NCBI GenBank assembly: GCA_947452665.1
Contig: CANGEH010000155.1
Coordinates: forward strand, 1-5,705
Length of the DNA: 5,705 bases
Reading direction: 5' to 3'
Source of the DNA: Caulobacteraceae bacterium
Lineage (GTDB): Bacteria > Pseudomonadota > Alphaproteobacteria > Caulobacterales > Caulobacteraceae
The position numbers and the translations under genes were made by a program. This document shows positions 1 through 5,287 of this stretch, one piece after another (position 1 is the stretch's first letter; each line of letters begins with the position of its first letter). Under the pieces are notes generated by a model. The model did not search any database. It was not told the DNA's origin and saw nothing but the letters and a program-made list of their open reading frames with translations.

Positions 1-486
1 CGCCCCTATCTGTCCCATGACCTGATTGGGGCAGAGGCTGGCGGGGCGGTGAAGAATGTCTTGGCCATAGCCTGCGGCGTGGTCGAGGGCCGCGCCCTTG
101 GCCGCAGTGCCCATGCCGCCGTCCTAACCCGCGGCTTTGCCGAAATGACTAGGCTGGCCCTAGCCCTGGGGGCGGAGGCCGAAACCCTATCTGGGCTTTG
201 CGGCCTTGGCGACCTGGTCTTGACCTGTTCCAGCCCACAATCGCGCAATATGACTGTGGGTCTGGCGCTTGGGCGCGGGCAAAGCCTCAATGAGGCCTTG
301 AGCGGCAAGCTTAGCGTCGCAGAAGGCGTGGCCTCGGCCCCCGCCGTTAGGGCCCTGGCGGCCAAGCTTGGGGTCGAAACCCCGATTTGCGAGGCGGTCG
401 CGGGTGTATTGGCCGGCGAAACCGATCTGGACACGGCCATAGCGGCCCTGTTATCGCGGCCCCTGCGCTCGGAAATTGATAATTAA
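1..486 (+). CDS. gpsA: NAD(P)H-dependent glycerol-3-phosphate dehydrogenase, C-terminal part (5' end outside window)
   Basis: Reduces dihydroxyacetone phosphate to sn-glycerol 3-phosphate with NAD(P)H in the cytoplasm, supplying the backbone for phospholipid synthesis. The frame is open from base 1, so the N-terminal Rossmann domain lies upstream of the window; about 161 residues, the substrate-binding helical domain, are visible. Diagnostic motifs are GAEAGGAVKNV, which holds the catalytic lysine (codon 52-54), then TRGFAEMTRLALALGAE, GLGDLVLTC and the SPQSRN segment, whose Arg-Asn pair contacts cofactor and substrate in this family. The in-frame GTG at 49 lies inside the catalytic motif and cannot be the true start. 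The gene ends with TAA at 484-486, 18 bases before a YciI-family gene, and probably shares its transcript. The C-terminal end appears complete. Identification is secure from motif order; only the missing N-terminus limits it. Confidence 0.95.
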   Translation, partial: RPYLSHDLIGAEAGGAVKNVLAIACGVVEGRALGRSAHAAVLTRGFAEMTRLALALGAEAETLSGLCGLGDLVLTCSSPQSRNMTVGLALGRGQSLNEALSGKLSVAEGVASAPAVRALAAKLGVETPICEAVAGVLAGETDLDTAIAALLSRPLRSEIDN

Positions 487-504
487 AGCCCAAAGGATTC
501 CAAA

Positions 505-792
505 ATGGCCCTCTATGTCCTGATCTGCCACGACCGCCCAGATTCGCTCGACCTGCGCATGGCCACACGCGAGGCGCATCTGGCCTATGTGCGCGACCAC
601 ACCTTGCCGCTCAAGGTCGCCGGTCCGATCCTGGACGATGAGGGCAATATGGCCGGATCGATTTTGGTGTTTGAAACCGATGATCAGGCCAAGGTCAGCG
701 CCTTCGCCGATCAGGACCCCTACGCCCTGGCGGGCCTGTTTGAGCGCCGCGAAATCTTGCCCTGGAAGATCAGCCTTGGGGGGCTGGCCTGA
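505..792 (+). CDS. YciI family protein
   Basis: A 95-residue protein of the YciI-like family, small dimeric alpha/beta-barrel proteins with a ferredoxin-like fold. Their reaction is mostly unknown; a conserved His/Asp pair has been proposed as an active site. Visible family features are the N-terminal strand ALYVLICHD, the R..HL segment with His25, the GP turn at 40-41, a strand around 51-57 (GSILVFE), and the AFADQDPYALAGLF segment near 66-78, whose DPY is a family hallmark. Length is normal. The ATG start is supported by AAAGGA at 492-497, seven bases upstream. The gene sits 18 bases after gpsA, an arrangement I recall as common in alphaproteobacteria, and 26 bases before a Rieske gene. The family call is firm; substrate and physiological role cannot be read from the sequence. 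Confidence 0.9.
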   Translation: MALYVLICHDRPDSLDLRMATREAHLAYVRDHTLPLKVAGPILDDEGNMAGSILVFETDDQAKVSAFADQDPYALAGLFERREILPWKISLGGLA

Positions 793-818
793 ACCCGGCC
801 CAGCCAAAACCGGGCACT

Positions 819-1139
819 TTGCTCTGCGCCTTAAGCGATCTGGCCGATCCCGGCGCCAAGGGGTTTGTGTTTCGCCAAGATGAGGCCCTGTTTTTGGGCT
901 TTGTCGTTCGGCGCGGCGATCGCGTGCTGGGCTATATTGACCATTGCCCGCATGCAGGCTGGCCATTGGCGGGGCAGCCCGACCGCTATCTGACCAAGAC
1001 GGGCGATAAGATTATCTGCAGCGCGCATGGCGCCTTGTTTGAGCCTTCAACCGGGATCTGCACGTCTGGGCCATGCGCGGGTCAAGGCTTGAGCGCCTGG
1101 CCGGTCAGGATGGATGGCCCAAACGTGATCGTGGCCTAG
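819..1139 (+). CDS. Rieske [2Fe-2S] domain protein, small soluble ferredoxin-like type
   Basis: About 106 residues, consisting almost entirely of one Rieske domain. The cluster ligands are both present: box 1 C-P-H (Cys43, His45) within DHCPHAGWPL, and box 2 C-S-A-H-G (Cys67, His70), separated by 21 residues. The following GALFEPSTGICTSGPCAGQGL segment, with extra cysteines at 81 and 86, is usual for small Rieske proteins of this kind. There is no signal peptide, membrane helix or catalytic domain, so a cytoplasmic electron carrier or a small oxygenase-type ferredoxin is the likely role; the partner is unknown. No ATG or GTG start exists in frame. TTG at 819 is used here, but CTG at 789, overlapping the YciI stop and preceded by a run of G at 778-783, would add ten residues. 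The TAG stop overlaps the stop of the convergent creatininase-family gene by four bases. Confidence 0.85.
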   Translation: MLCALSDLADPGAKGFVFRQDEALFLGFVVRRGDRVLGYIDHCPHAGWPLAGQPDRYLTKTGDKIICSAHGALFEPSTGICTSGPCAGQGLSAWPVRMDGPNVIVA

Positions 1140-1885
1140 ACTAAGAAGGGTTCGCCGCCAAAACTAGCGACCTCCTCAATCAGGCTTAATGCAGCCTGCT
1201 TGACCAGTTCGCCGCCTTTTTGCGGGCTGGCCAGGGCCGGGTCAGAACCCATGCGGCCGTCGGGATAGCGGGCGCGGAAATCCAGCGCCTCGCGGATCGG
1301 ACCGGTCGGGGCGATCTTGGGCTCATAATCGGCGGTCTTGATCGCATCAGGATAGGCCCATTGAGTCACCGAGATTTCCGACGGGGTGGCATGGCTGCCA
1401 TGGCCGACCGGAAACTGGGCATTGGCCAGCTTTAAGACCCCCTTTAGGTCCCACCAATTGCGCAGTTTCAGCGAAAAGCCGCGCGGCTGGCGCAAAAACG
1501 AGGCCTCGGCATAGAGCTCAGAAAACGCCGCCTCAATCGTGGCGACATTGCCGCCATGGCCATTCAAGAAATAGATCTTGTCAAAACCGTGCGCCGCCAA
1601 GGACCGGGTCCAGTCGCCGATCGCGGCGATAAAGGTTGAGGGCCTAAGGCTGATTGTGCCGGGAAAGCCAAGGTGGTGCTGGGCCATGCCAATATTAAAG
1701 GTCGGGCCAACCAGGATATCGGCGGATTTTTGCGCCTCGGTGGCAATGATTTCTGGGCACATCCAGTCTGTGCCCAAAAGGCCGGTGGGGCCATGTTGTT
1801 CATTCGAACCAATCGGAATGATCACAGTCTTGGAGCGGGTCAAAAAGGCCTCAATCTCAGGCCAGGTCGATTGATGCAGCAGCAT
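1136..1885 (-). CDS. Creatininase-family metal-dependent amidohydrolase
   Basis: A 249-residue cytoplasmic protein of the creatininase (creatinine amidohydrolase) superfamily, whose members hydrolyse cyclic or linear amides using a dinuclear metal centre. Visible motifs are IPIGSNEQHGP near 23-33 with putative metal ligands Glu29 and His31, GTD with Asp40, the NGHGGN loop at 108-113 with His110, and GSHATPSEIS at 163-172, whose His165 is the counterpart of the catalytic histidine. The segments GPTGLLGTD and SHATPSE differ from true creatininase but match a recurrent subfamily, so creatinine is unlikely to be the substrate. The ATG start is supported by AGGGAGA seven bases upstream. The gene diverges from acs across 142 bases and converges with the Rieske gene, overlapping it by four bases. 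Family confident; substrate unknown. Confidence 0.9.
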   Translation of the reverse strand: MLLHQSTWPEIEAFLTRSKTVIIPIGSNEQHGPTGLLGTDWMCPEIIATEAQKSADILVGPTFNIGMAQHHLGFPGTISLRPSTFIAAIGDWTRSLAAHGFDKIYFLNGHGGNVATIEAAFSELYAEASFLRQPRGFSLKLRNWWDLKGVLKLANAQFPVGHGSHATPSEISVTQWAYPDAIKTADYEPKIAPTGPIREALDFRARYPDGRMGSDPALASPQKGGELVKQAALSLIEEVASFGGEPFLV

Positions 1886-1892
1886 GTGGCAG

Positions 1893-1899
1893 TCTCCCT
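1893..1899 (-). promoter_or_regulatory. Ribosome binding site of the creatininase-family gene
   Basis: On the - strand AGGGAGA precedes the ATG at 1885 by seven bases, a near-ideal distance. It supports this ATG as the true start. Confidence 0.7.
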
Positions 1900-1907
1900 A
1901 TGGCCTT

Positions 1908-1936
1908 GGTTTAGACCCGCAAGCGCTTGGCGTCAC
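1908..1936 (-). promoter_or_regulatory. Candidate housekeeping-sigma promoter for the creatininase-family gene
   Basis: Read on the - strand, GTGACGC (1930-1936) and TCTAAACC (1908-1915) are separated by 14 bases. They resemble the Caulobacter-type consensus TTGACGS, 10-14 bases, GCTANAWC, with one mismatch in the -35 box and two in the -10 box. Transcription would start near 1902, giving a short leader that just contains the ribosome site. Found by eye; not tested against chance. Confidence 0.35.
1920..1929. repeat. Perfect 10-bp palindrome CAAGCGCTTG, possible operator
   Basis: CAAGCGCTTG is fully self-complementary and lies in the spacer between the candidate -35 and -10 boxes of the leftward promoter, a typical place for a repressor or spacer-binding activator. 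The symmetry stops at the flanking bases. No known regulator is recognised, and a chance palindrome of this length is possible. Confidence 0.35.
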
Positions 1937-1939
1937 GCC
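1929..1939. repeat. Inverted repeat GGCGT-C-ACGCC, possible operator half of a composite site
   Basis: Two 5-base arms around a single central C. It shares its first base with the palindrome at 1920-1929 and covers the candidate leftward -35 box. Together the two make a 20-base block of symmetry in an otherwise unstructured intergenic region. Function is inferred only from position. Confidence 0.3.
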
Positions 1940-2015
1940 CCCGTCTCAACAGAATGTTTGCGCCACCTTGCCAGAGGCCGCTTGGTCGGCATACTTCGCT
2001 CAAAACGAGAATAGC

Positions 2016-2019
2016 GGAG
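2016..2019 (+). promoter_or_regulatory. Ribosome binding site deciding the acs start
   Basis: GGAG at 2016-2019 (in the context AGCGGAGAAA) lies eight bases before the GTG at 2028. It picks this GTG over the in-frame ATG at 1884. Confidence 0.7.
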
Positions 2020-2027
2020 AAACCCCT

Positions 2028-3971
2028 GTGTCGCATCCTGATCAAGTCTTTGCCGTTCCCGCCGCTTGGGCCCAGCGCGCCCATATGGACACGGCGGGCT
2101 ATGAGGCCGCCCTAGCGCATGAGGCCGGGGATACAGACGCCTTTTGGCGCGGCATTGCCGGTCGGCTGGACTGGATCAAGCCGTTTAGCGTGGTCAAGGA
2201 TGTGTCGTTCAAGCGCGAAGATTTTCGCATTCGTTGGTTTGCCGATGGCGTACTCAATGCCAGCGTCAATTGTCTAGACCGCCATCTGGCGACGCGCGGC
2301 GATGAGGTCGCGATTATCTGGGAGGGCGATGATCCTGGCCAAAGCGCCAAGATCACCTATCGCCAGGCCTATGAAGAAACCTGCCGCATGGCCAATGTGC
2401 TCAAGAGCCGGGGCGTCAAAAAGGGCGACCGGGTCACCATCTATATGCCCATGATCCCAGAAGCGGCCTATGCCATGCTGGCTTGCGCCCGGATCGGGGC
2501 GGTGCATTCGGTGGTGTTTGGCGGCTTTTCGCCCGATTCGATTGCCGGGCGCATGCAGGACTGCGACAGCCATGTCATCATTACCGCCGATGAGGGCCTG
2601 CGCGGCGGGCGCAAGATCCCGCTTAAGGCCAATGTCGATGAGGCCTTAAAATCCTGTCCCGATGTCACCACTGTCTTGGTGATTAGCCGCACCGGCACCG
2701 CCGTACCCATGCAGGTAGGCCGCGACGTGGCCTATACTGAAGCGCGCCAAACCGTAGCCGCCGAATGCGCGCCCGAGCCCATGGGGGCGGAGGACCCGCT
2801 CTTTATTCTCTACACGTCCGGCTCAACCGGCAAGCCCAAGGGCGTCTTGCATACCACTGGCGGCTATTTGACCTGGGCCAGCTATACCCATGAGCTAATT
2901 TTTGACTATCGGCCGGGCGACGTGTTTTGGTGCACGGCCGATGTCGGCTGGGTCACGGGCCACAGCTATATTGTCTATGGCCCCCTAGCCAATGGGGCCA
3001 CTACCTTGATCTTTGAAGGCGTGCCCAATTATCCCGATGCCTCGCGGTTTTGGCAGGTCATCGATAAGCACCAGGTCGAGATCTTTTACACCGCCCCCAC
3101 CGCCATTCGCGCCCTGATGCGTGAGGGCGAGGCGCCCGTGACCAAGACCTCGCGCAAATCCTTACGCCTGCTGGGTTCGGTTGGAGAGCCGATCAATCCT
3201 GAGGCCTGGCTCTGGTACCACCGAGTGGTCGGCGAGGGGCGCTGTCCAATTGTTGATACCTGGTGGCAGACTGAGACGGGAGCTGCCCTGATCTCGCCGC
3301 TTCCCGGTGCCACCCCGCTCAAGCCCGGCTCAGCCACCAAGCCCCTGCCCGGCGTTAAGCCACAACTGGTCGATGCCGAGGGCCAGGTTCTGGACGGCGC
3401 GGTGGAGGGCAATCTGTGTCTGACCGATAGCTGGCCTGGCCAGATGCGCACCGTTTACGGCGATCATGAGCGCTTTATCACCACCTATTTCACCACCTAT
3501 CCCGGCAAGTATTTTACCGGCGATGGCTGCCGGCGGGACAAGGACGGCTATTACTGGATTACCGGCCGGGTCGATGATGTGATCAATGTCTCAGGCCACC
3601 GGCTCGGCACGGCCGAGATTGAAAGCGCCCTGGTCGGCCATAGCGGCGTGACCGAGGCGGCCGTGGTTGGCTATCCGCACGATATTAAGGGCCAGGGTAT
3701 CTATGCCTATGTCACCCTTGCCCATGATCTGGAGCCAAGCGAGGCCCTGCGCAAGGAGCTGATCTTGTGGGTGCGCCAGGAAATTGGCCCCTTTGCCGCG
3801 CCTGATGTCATCCAGTGGGCCCCGGGCCTGCCCAAGACCCGGTCGGGCAAGATTATGCGCCGCATCTTGCGCAAGATTGCCGAAAATGAGTTGGGCGCGC
3901 TGGGCGATACCTCAACCCTGGCCGATCCAGCCGTGGTCGATGATCTGGTCAAGAACCGGGCGGTGAAATAG
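2028..3971 (+). CDS. acs: Acetyl-CoA synthetase (AMP-forming acetate-CoA ligase)
   Basis: Activates acetate with ATP to acetyl-AMP and then forms acetyl-CoA in the cytoplasm, allowing growth on or scavenging of acetate. From the GTG the protein has 647 residues, matching the family's usual length of about 650. In order: DWIKPFSVVKDVSF in the N-terminal region, the phosphate-binding loop YTSGSTGKPKG at 262-272, GWVTGHS at 307-313, SVGEPINPEAW at 384-394, DTWWQTETG at 410-418, TGRVDDV at 512-518 containing the domain hinge, and KTRSGKIMRR at 603-612. The acetate-pocket residues of Salmonella Acs (Val310, Thr311, Val386, Trp414) correspond here to Val309, Thr310, Val385 and Trp413, so acetate rather than a longer acid is expected. 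Lys608 is the catalytic lysine, whose acetylation silences the enzyme in other bacteria. Start choice rests on the ribosome site and protein length; ATG at 1884 would add 48 unlikely residues. Confidence 0.96.
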   Translation: MSHPDQVFAVPAAWAQRAHMDTAGYEAALAHEAGDTDAFWRGIAGRLDWIKPFSVVKDVSFKREDFRIRWFADGVLNASVNCLDRHLATRGDEVAIIWEGDDPGQSAKITYRQAYEETCRMANVLKSRGVKKGDRVTIYMPMIPEAAYAMLACARIGAVHSVVFGGFSPDSIAGRMQDCDSHVIITADEGLRGGRKIPLKANVDEALKSCPDVTTVLVISRTGTAVPMQVGRDVAYTEARQTVAAECAPEPMGAEDPLFILYTSGSTGKPKGVLHTTGGYLTWASYTHELIFDYRPGDVFWCTADVGWVTGHSYIVYGPLANGATTLIFEGVPNYPDASRFWQVIDKHQVEIFYTAPTAIRALMREGEAPVTKTSRKSLRLLGSVGEPINPEAWLWYHRVVGEGRCPIVDTWWQTETGAALISPLPGATPLKPGSATKPLPGVKPQLVDAEGQVLDGAVEGNLCLTDSWPGQMRTVYGDHERFITTYFTTYPGKYFTGDGCRRDKDGYYWITGRVDDVINVSGHRLGTAEIESALVGHSGVTEAAVVGYPHDIKGQGIYAYVTLAHDLEPSEALRKELILWVRQEIGPFAAPDVIQWAPGLPKTRSGKIMRRILRKIAENELGALGDTSTLADPAVVDDLVKNRAVK

Positions 3972-3988
3972 GGCTAGCGGGCCAGACT

Positions 3989-4828
3989 TTAGCGGGCGAG
4001 GCAGGCGACCCGAACCACGCGCATGTCCCGGCGCAAGGTGTCGCCCACCCGGCCATAATTATCGACTGTGATCGGCTCGCCGACTGCAAAGGCGGCTGAG
4101 GCGGCGGGCACCTCGGCCGATTTGGCTATGGCTAGGGCCGCCGTCAGGCTTTGCGGCGTTGAGGTATAGATCCGACCCCGACGCGGCGCGACTTCAAGCG
4201 TCACGCCAATCACCCGCCCGCTCAAATCCAGCGCGGGCGCGCCGCTCAAGCTGGAAAGCGGGCCCTTTAGGCCCTCGGTGCGGCCGACCTCGGCAAAGTT
4301 TAAGACCGGTTTTGGCGCTTCGCCGCGCTTATTGCCGCCTAGGGTATTGGGGCCAAGATAGCGGCTGGCGGCCTCGCCGGCCGTGCCGCCAGAATAGCCC
4401 AGATGATAGGCCAATTCGCCCTGATGAGCAGGCGGTGCCACGGCCAGCGGCAGGGCCGGAGCCCCGCCCTTAGTGATCAGAACGGCAAGATCATGGTTTG
4501 GTACAGGCCGGACACTGGCGACCACGCCGCGGCTTTCCGAAACCATGACAATCACCCGGGCGCAGTGTTCGACCCCGTGGCGAGCGGTTAGCCAAATGCC
4601 GTTATCGGCGACGGAAAAGGCTGTGCTCATACGCGATGGCGACAAGTCTGGCGGCAATTGAATATGCCCGGCCACGCCGGTGTCCAAAGACATGGCGTCG
4701 GCCTCATCGGCACTCACGGGCGGCGGCGGCGGAGCATCGACATTTTCTTGGCGGCCAATAGCGGCAATAATCAGGGCCAGAACCACAGCCAGATAGATCA
4801 GCCAGTCGGGAAGTTTTGGGAAATGCAT
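3989..4828 (-). CDS. Membrane-anchored trypsin-like serine protease with variant active-site motif
   Basis: A 279-residue protein. Residues 9-25 form one hydrophobic helix, probably a signal anchor, followed by a proline-rich linker (five prolines at 33-37) and a chymotrypsin-fold domain from about 65 to 235 that would face the periplasm. The likely triad is His84 in LTARHGVEHC, Asp113 in NHDLAVL and Ser195 in SLSGAPALD, followed by GRVIGV as in trypsin/DegP-type proteases. The usual G-N/D-S-G-G is replaced by S-L-S-G-A, so the oxyanion hole is altered and activity is uncertain. The protein has only two cysteines, Cys89 near the active histidine and Cys276 near the C-terminus. No PDZ domain is seen. 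It starts 12 bases after a DUF350 gene, without a strong ribosome site, suggesting coupled translation, and converges with acs 17 bases away. Substrate unknown. Confidence 0.75.
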   Translation of the reverse strand: MHFPKLPDWLIYLAVVLALIIAAIGRQENVDAPPPPPVSADEADAMSLDTGVAGHIQLPPDLSPSRMSTAFSVADNGIWLTARHGVEHCARVIVMVSESRGVVASVRPVPNHDLAVLITKGGAPALPLAVAPPAHQGELAYHLGYSGGTAGEAASRYLGPNTLGGNKRGEAPKPVLNFAEVGRTEGLKGPLSSLSGAPALDLSGRVIGVTLEVAPRRGRIYTSTPQSLTAALAIAKSAEVPAASAAFAVGEPITVDNYGRVGDTLRRDMRVVRVACLAR

Positions 4829-4840
4829 CAGGGCGACGGG

Positions 4841-5254
4841 TCAGCCAGCCAAGGCGGCGGCCAGAACCATGGCGGTTGCCAGCTTGGCACTGACCAGCAA
4901 GGTTGCAGCCGCGAGCTCGCCTTCGCGAATGCGCTCTGGAAGGCCAGCCAGCAGCATATCCGTCAAACGAAAAATGAGGAGCTGCACGGCCACCGACATT
5001 ACGCCCCAAAGCCCAACCTCGGCCAGGGTGTTAGAACCTGCCAAGGACAGGGCCAGCGGCAGGGCGAGTGCGACAATCATGCCGCCAAACGATAGGGCTG
5101 CGGCCGTATTGCCCTCTTGAATCAGCTGAATCTCTTTATGCGGTGTAATCAGGGCATAAACCGTGGCGCCGACGAACAAGAGCACCAAGGTCAGGCCCAT
5201 ATGCGCCAAGGCAATGGCAATGGCATTGGTAAAGGCTTGGATTTCAGGGGACAT
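4841..5254 (-). CDS. DUF350 (YjfL-type) four-helix integral membrane protein
   Basis: About 137 residues with four predicted membrane helices near 12-36, 52-72, 80-103 and 114-136. The pattern is that of DUF350: TPHKEIQLIQEGNTAAALSF after the first helix, LWGVMSVAVQLL in the third, and ERIREGELAAATLL before the fourth. The EGNTAAAL and EGELAAAT segments look like the two halves of an internal duplication, each a helical hairpin. The biochemical role of the family is not established. The start is taken as ATG at 5254, with a GAG eight bases upstream; GTG at 5260 would add two residues. The gene lies 33 bases after rlmN and 12 before a membrane-anchored protease, so an operon is likely and a functional link with the protease at the inner membrane is possible. 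Confidence 0.85.
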   Translation of the reverse strand: MSPEIQAFTNAIAIALAHMGLTLVLLFVGATVYALITPHKEIQLIQEGNTAAALSFGGMIVALALPLALSLAGSNTLAEVGLWGVMSVAVQLLIFRLTDMLLAGLPERIREGELAAATLLVSAKLATAMVLAAALAG

Positions 5255-5287
5255 GGACACGGCTCGAACAAGTGTTGAAAAAGAGAT

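Larger units (their letters stand above)
1886..2027. promoter_or_regulatory. Divergent intergenic region between creatininase-family gene and acs
   Basis: These 142 bases must hold the control signals for both divergent genes. Leftward, a promoter-like pair and ribosome site fit well and are listed separately. Rightward, the acs ribosome site is clear, but the promoter is not. TTGGTCG at 1982-1988 and GCTCAAAA at 1998-2005 partly resemble alphaproteobacterial -35 and -10 boxes, but the 9-base spacer is too short to trust. The acs reading frame happens to stay open through the whole region. Two abutting palindromes lie at 1920-1939. Confidence 0.6.

Noticed and set aside
6..440. Open frame on the - strand opposite gpsA
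   Set aside because: Low-complexity Ala/Ser/Pro/Arg translation; opposite strand of a certain gene.
451..966. Long open frame on the - strand opposite the YciI and Rieske genes
   Set aside because: Its translation is arginine- and proline-rich without a recognisable domain, and it lies opposite two well-supported genes; it is a high-GC shadow.
1169..1171. Loss of the usual His after EQHGP in the creatininase-family protein as a sign of inactivity
   Set aside because: The Thr34 form GPTGLLGTD recurs in a known subfamily that retains the other metal ligands, so it is a subfamily trait rather than decay. The interval given only marks the gene; the residue itself lies near its 5' end at about 1784-1786.
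1884..2027. An upstream ATG at 1884 in frame with acs, adding 48 residues
   Set aside because: It overlaps the start codon of the divergent gene within CATG, leaving no room for its own ribosome site. The extra residues match nothing in the family, and the GTG at 2028 has a good ribosome site and gives normal length.
3972..3988. Possible bidirectional terminator between acs and the protease
   Set aside because: Only a 6-base GCTAGC palindrome is present, with no stem-loop of useful length and no T-run on either strand.
3975..3997. Direct repeat TAGCGGGC at 3975-3982 and 3990-3997 in the acs/protease junction
   Set aside because: Eight bases, direct rather than inverted, with no T-tract; it does not make a terminator and may be chance.
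4658..5095. Open frame on the + strand opposite the protease and DUF350 genes
   Set aside because: Gln/Gly/His-rich translation with no domain, spanning the junction of two supported genes; a shadow frame.
5255..5287. AACA-CT-TGTT symmetry between rlmN and the DUF350 gene as a promoter or operator
   Set aside because: Only four-base arms, in a 33-base gap with no recognisable promoter boxes; operon read-through is simpler.
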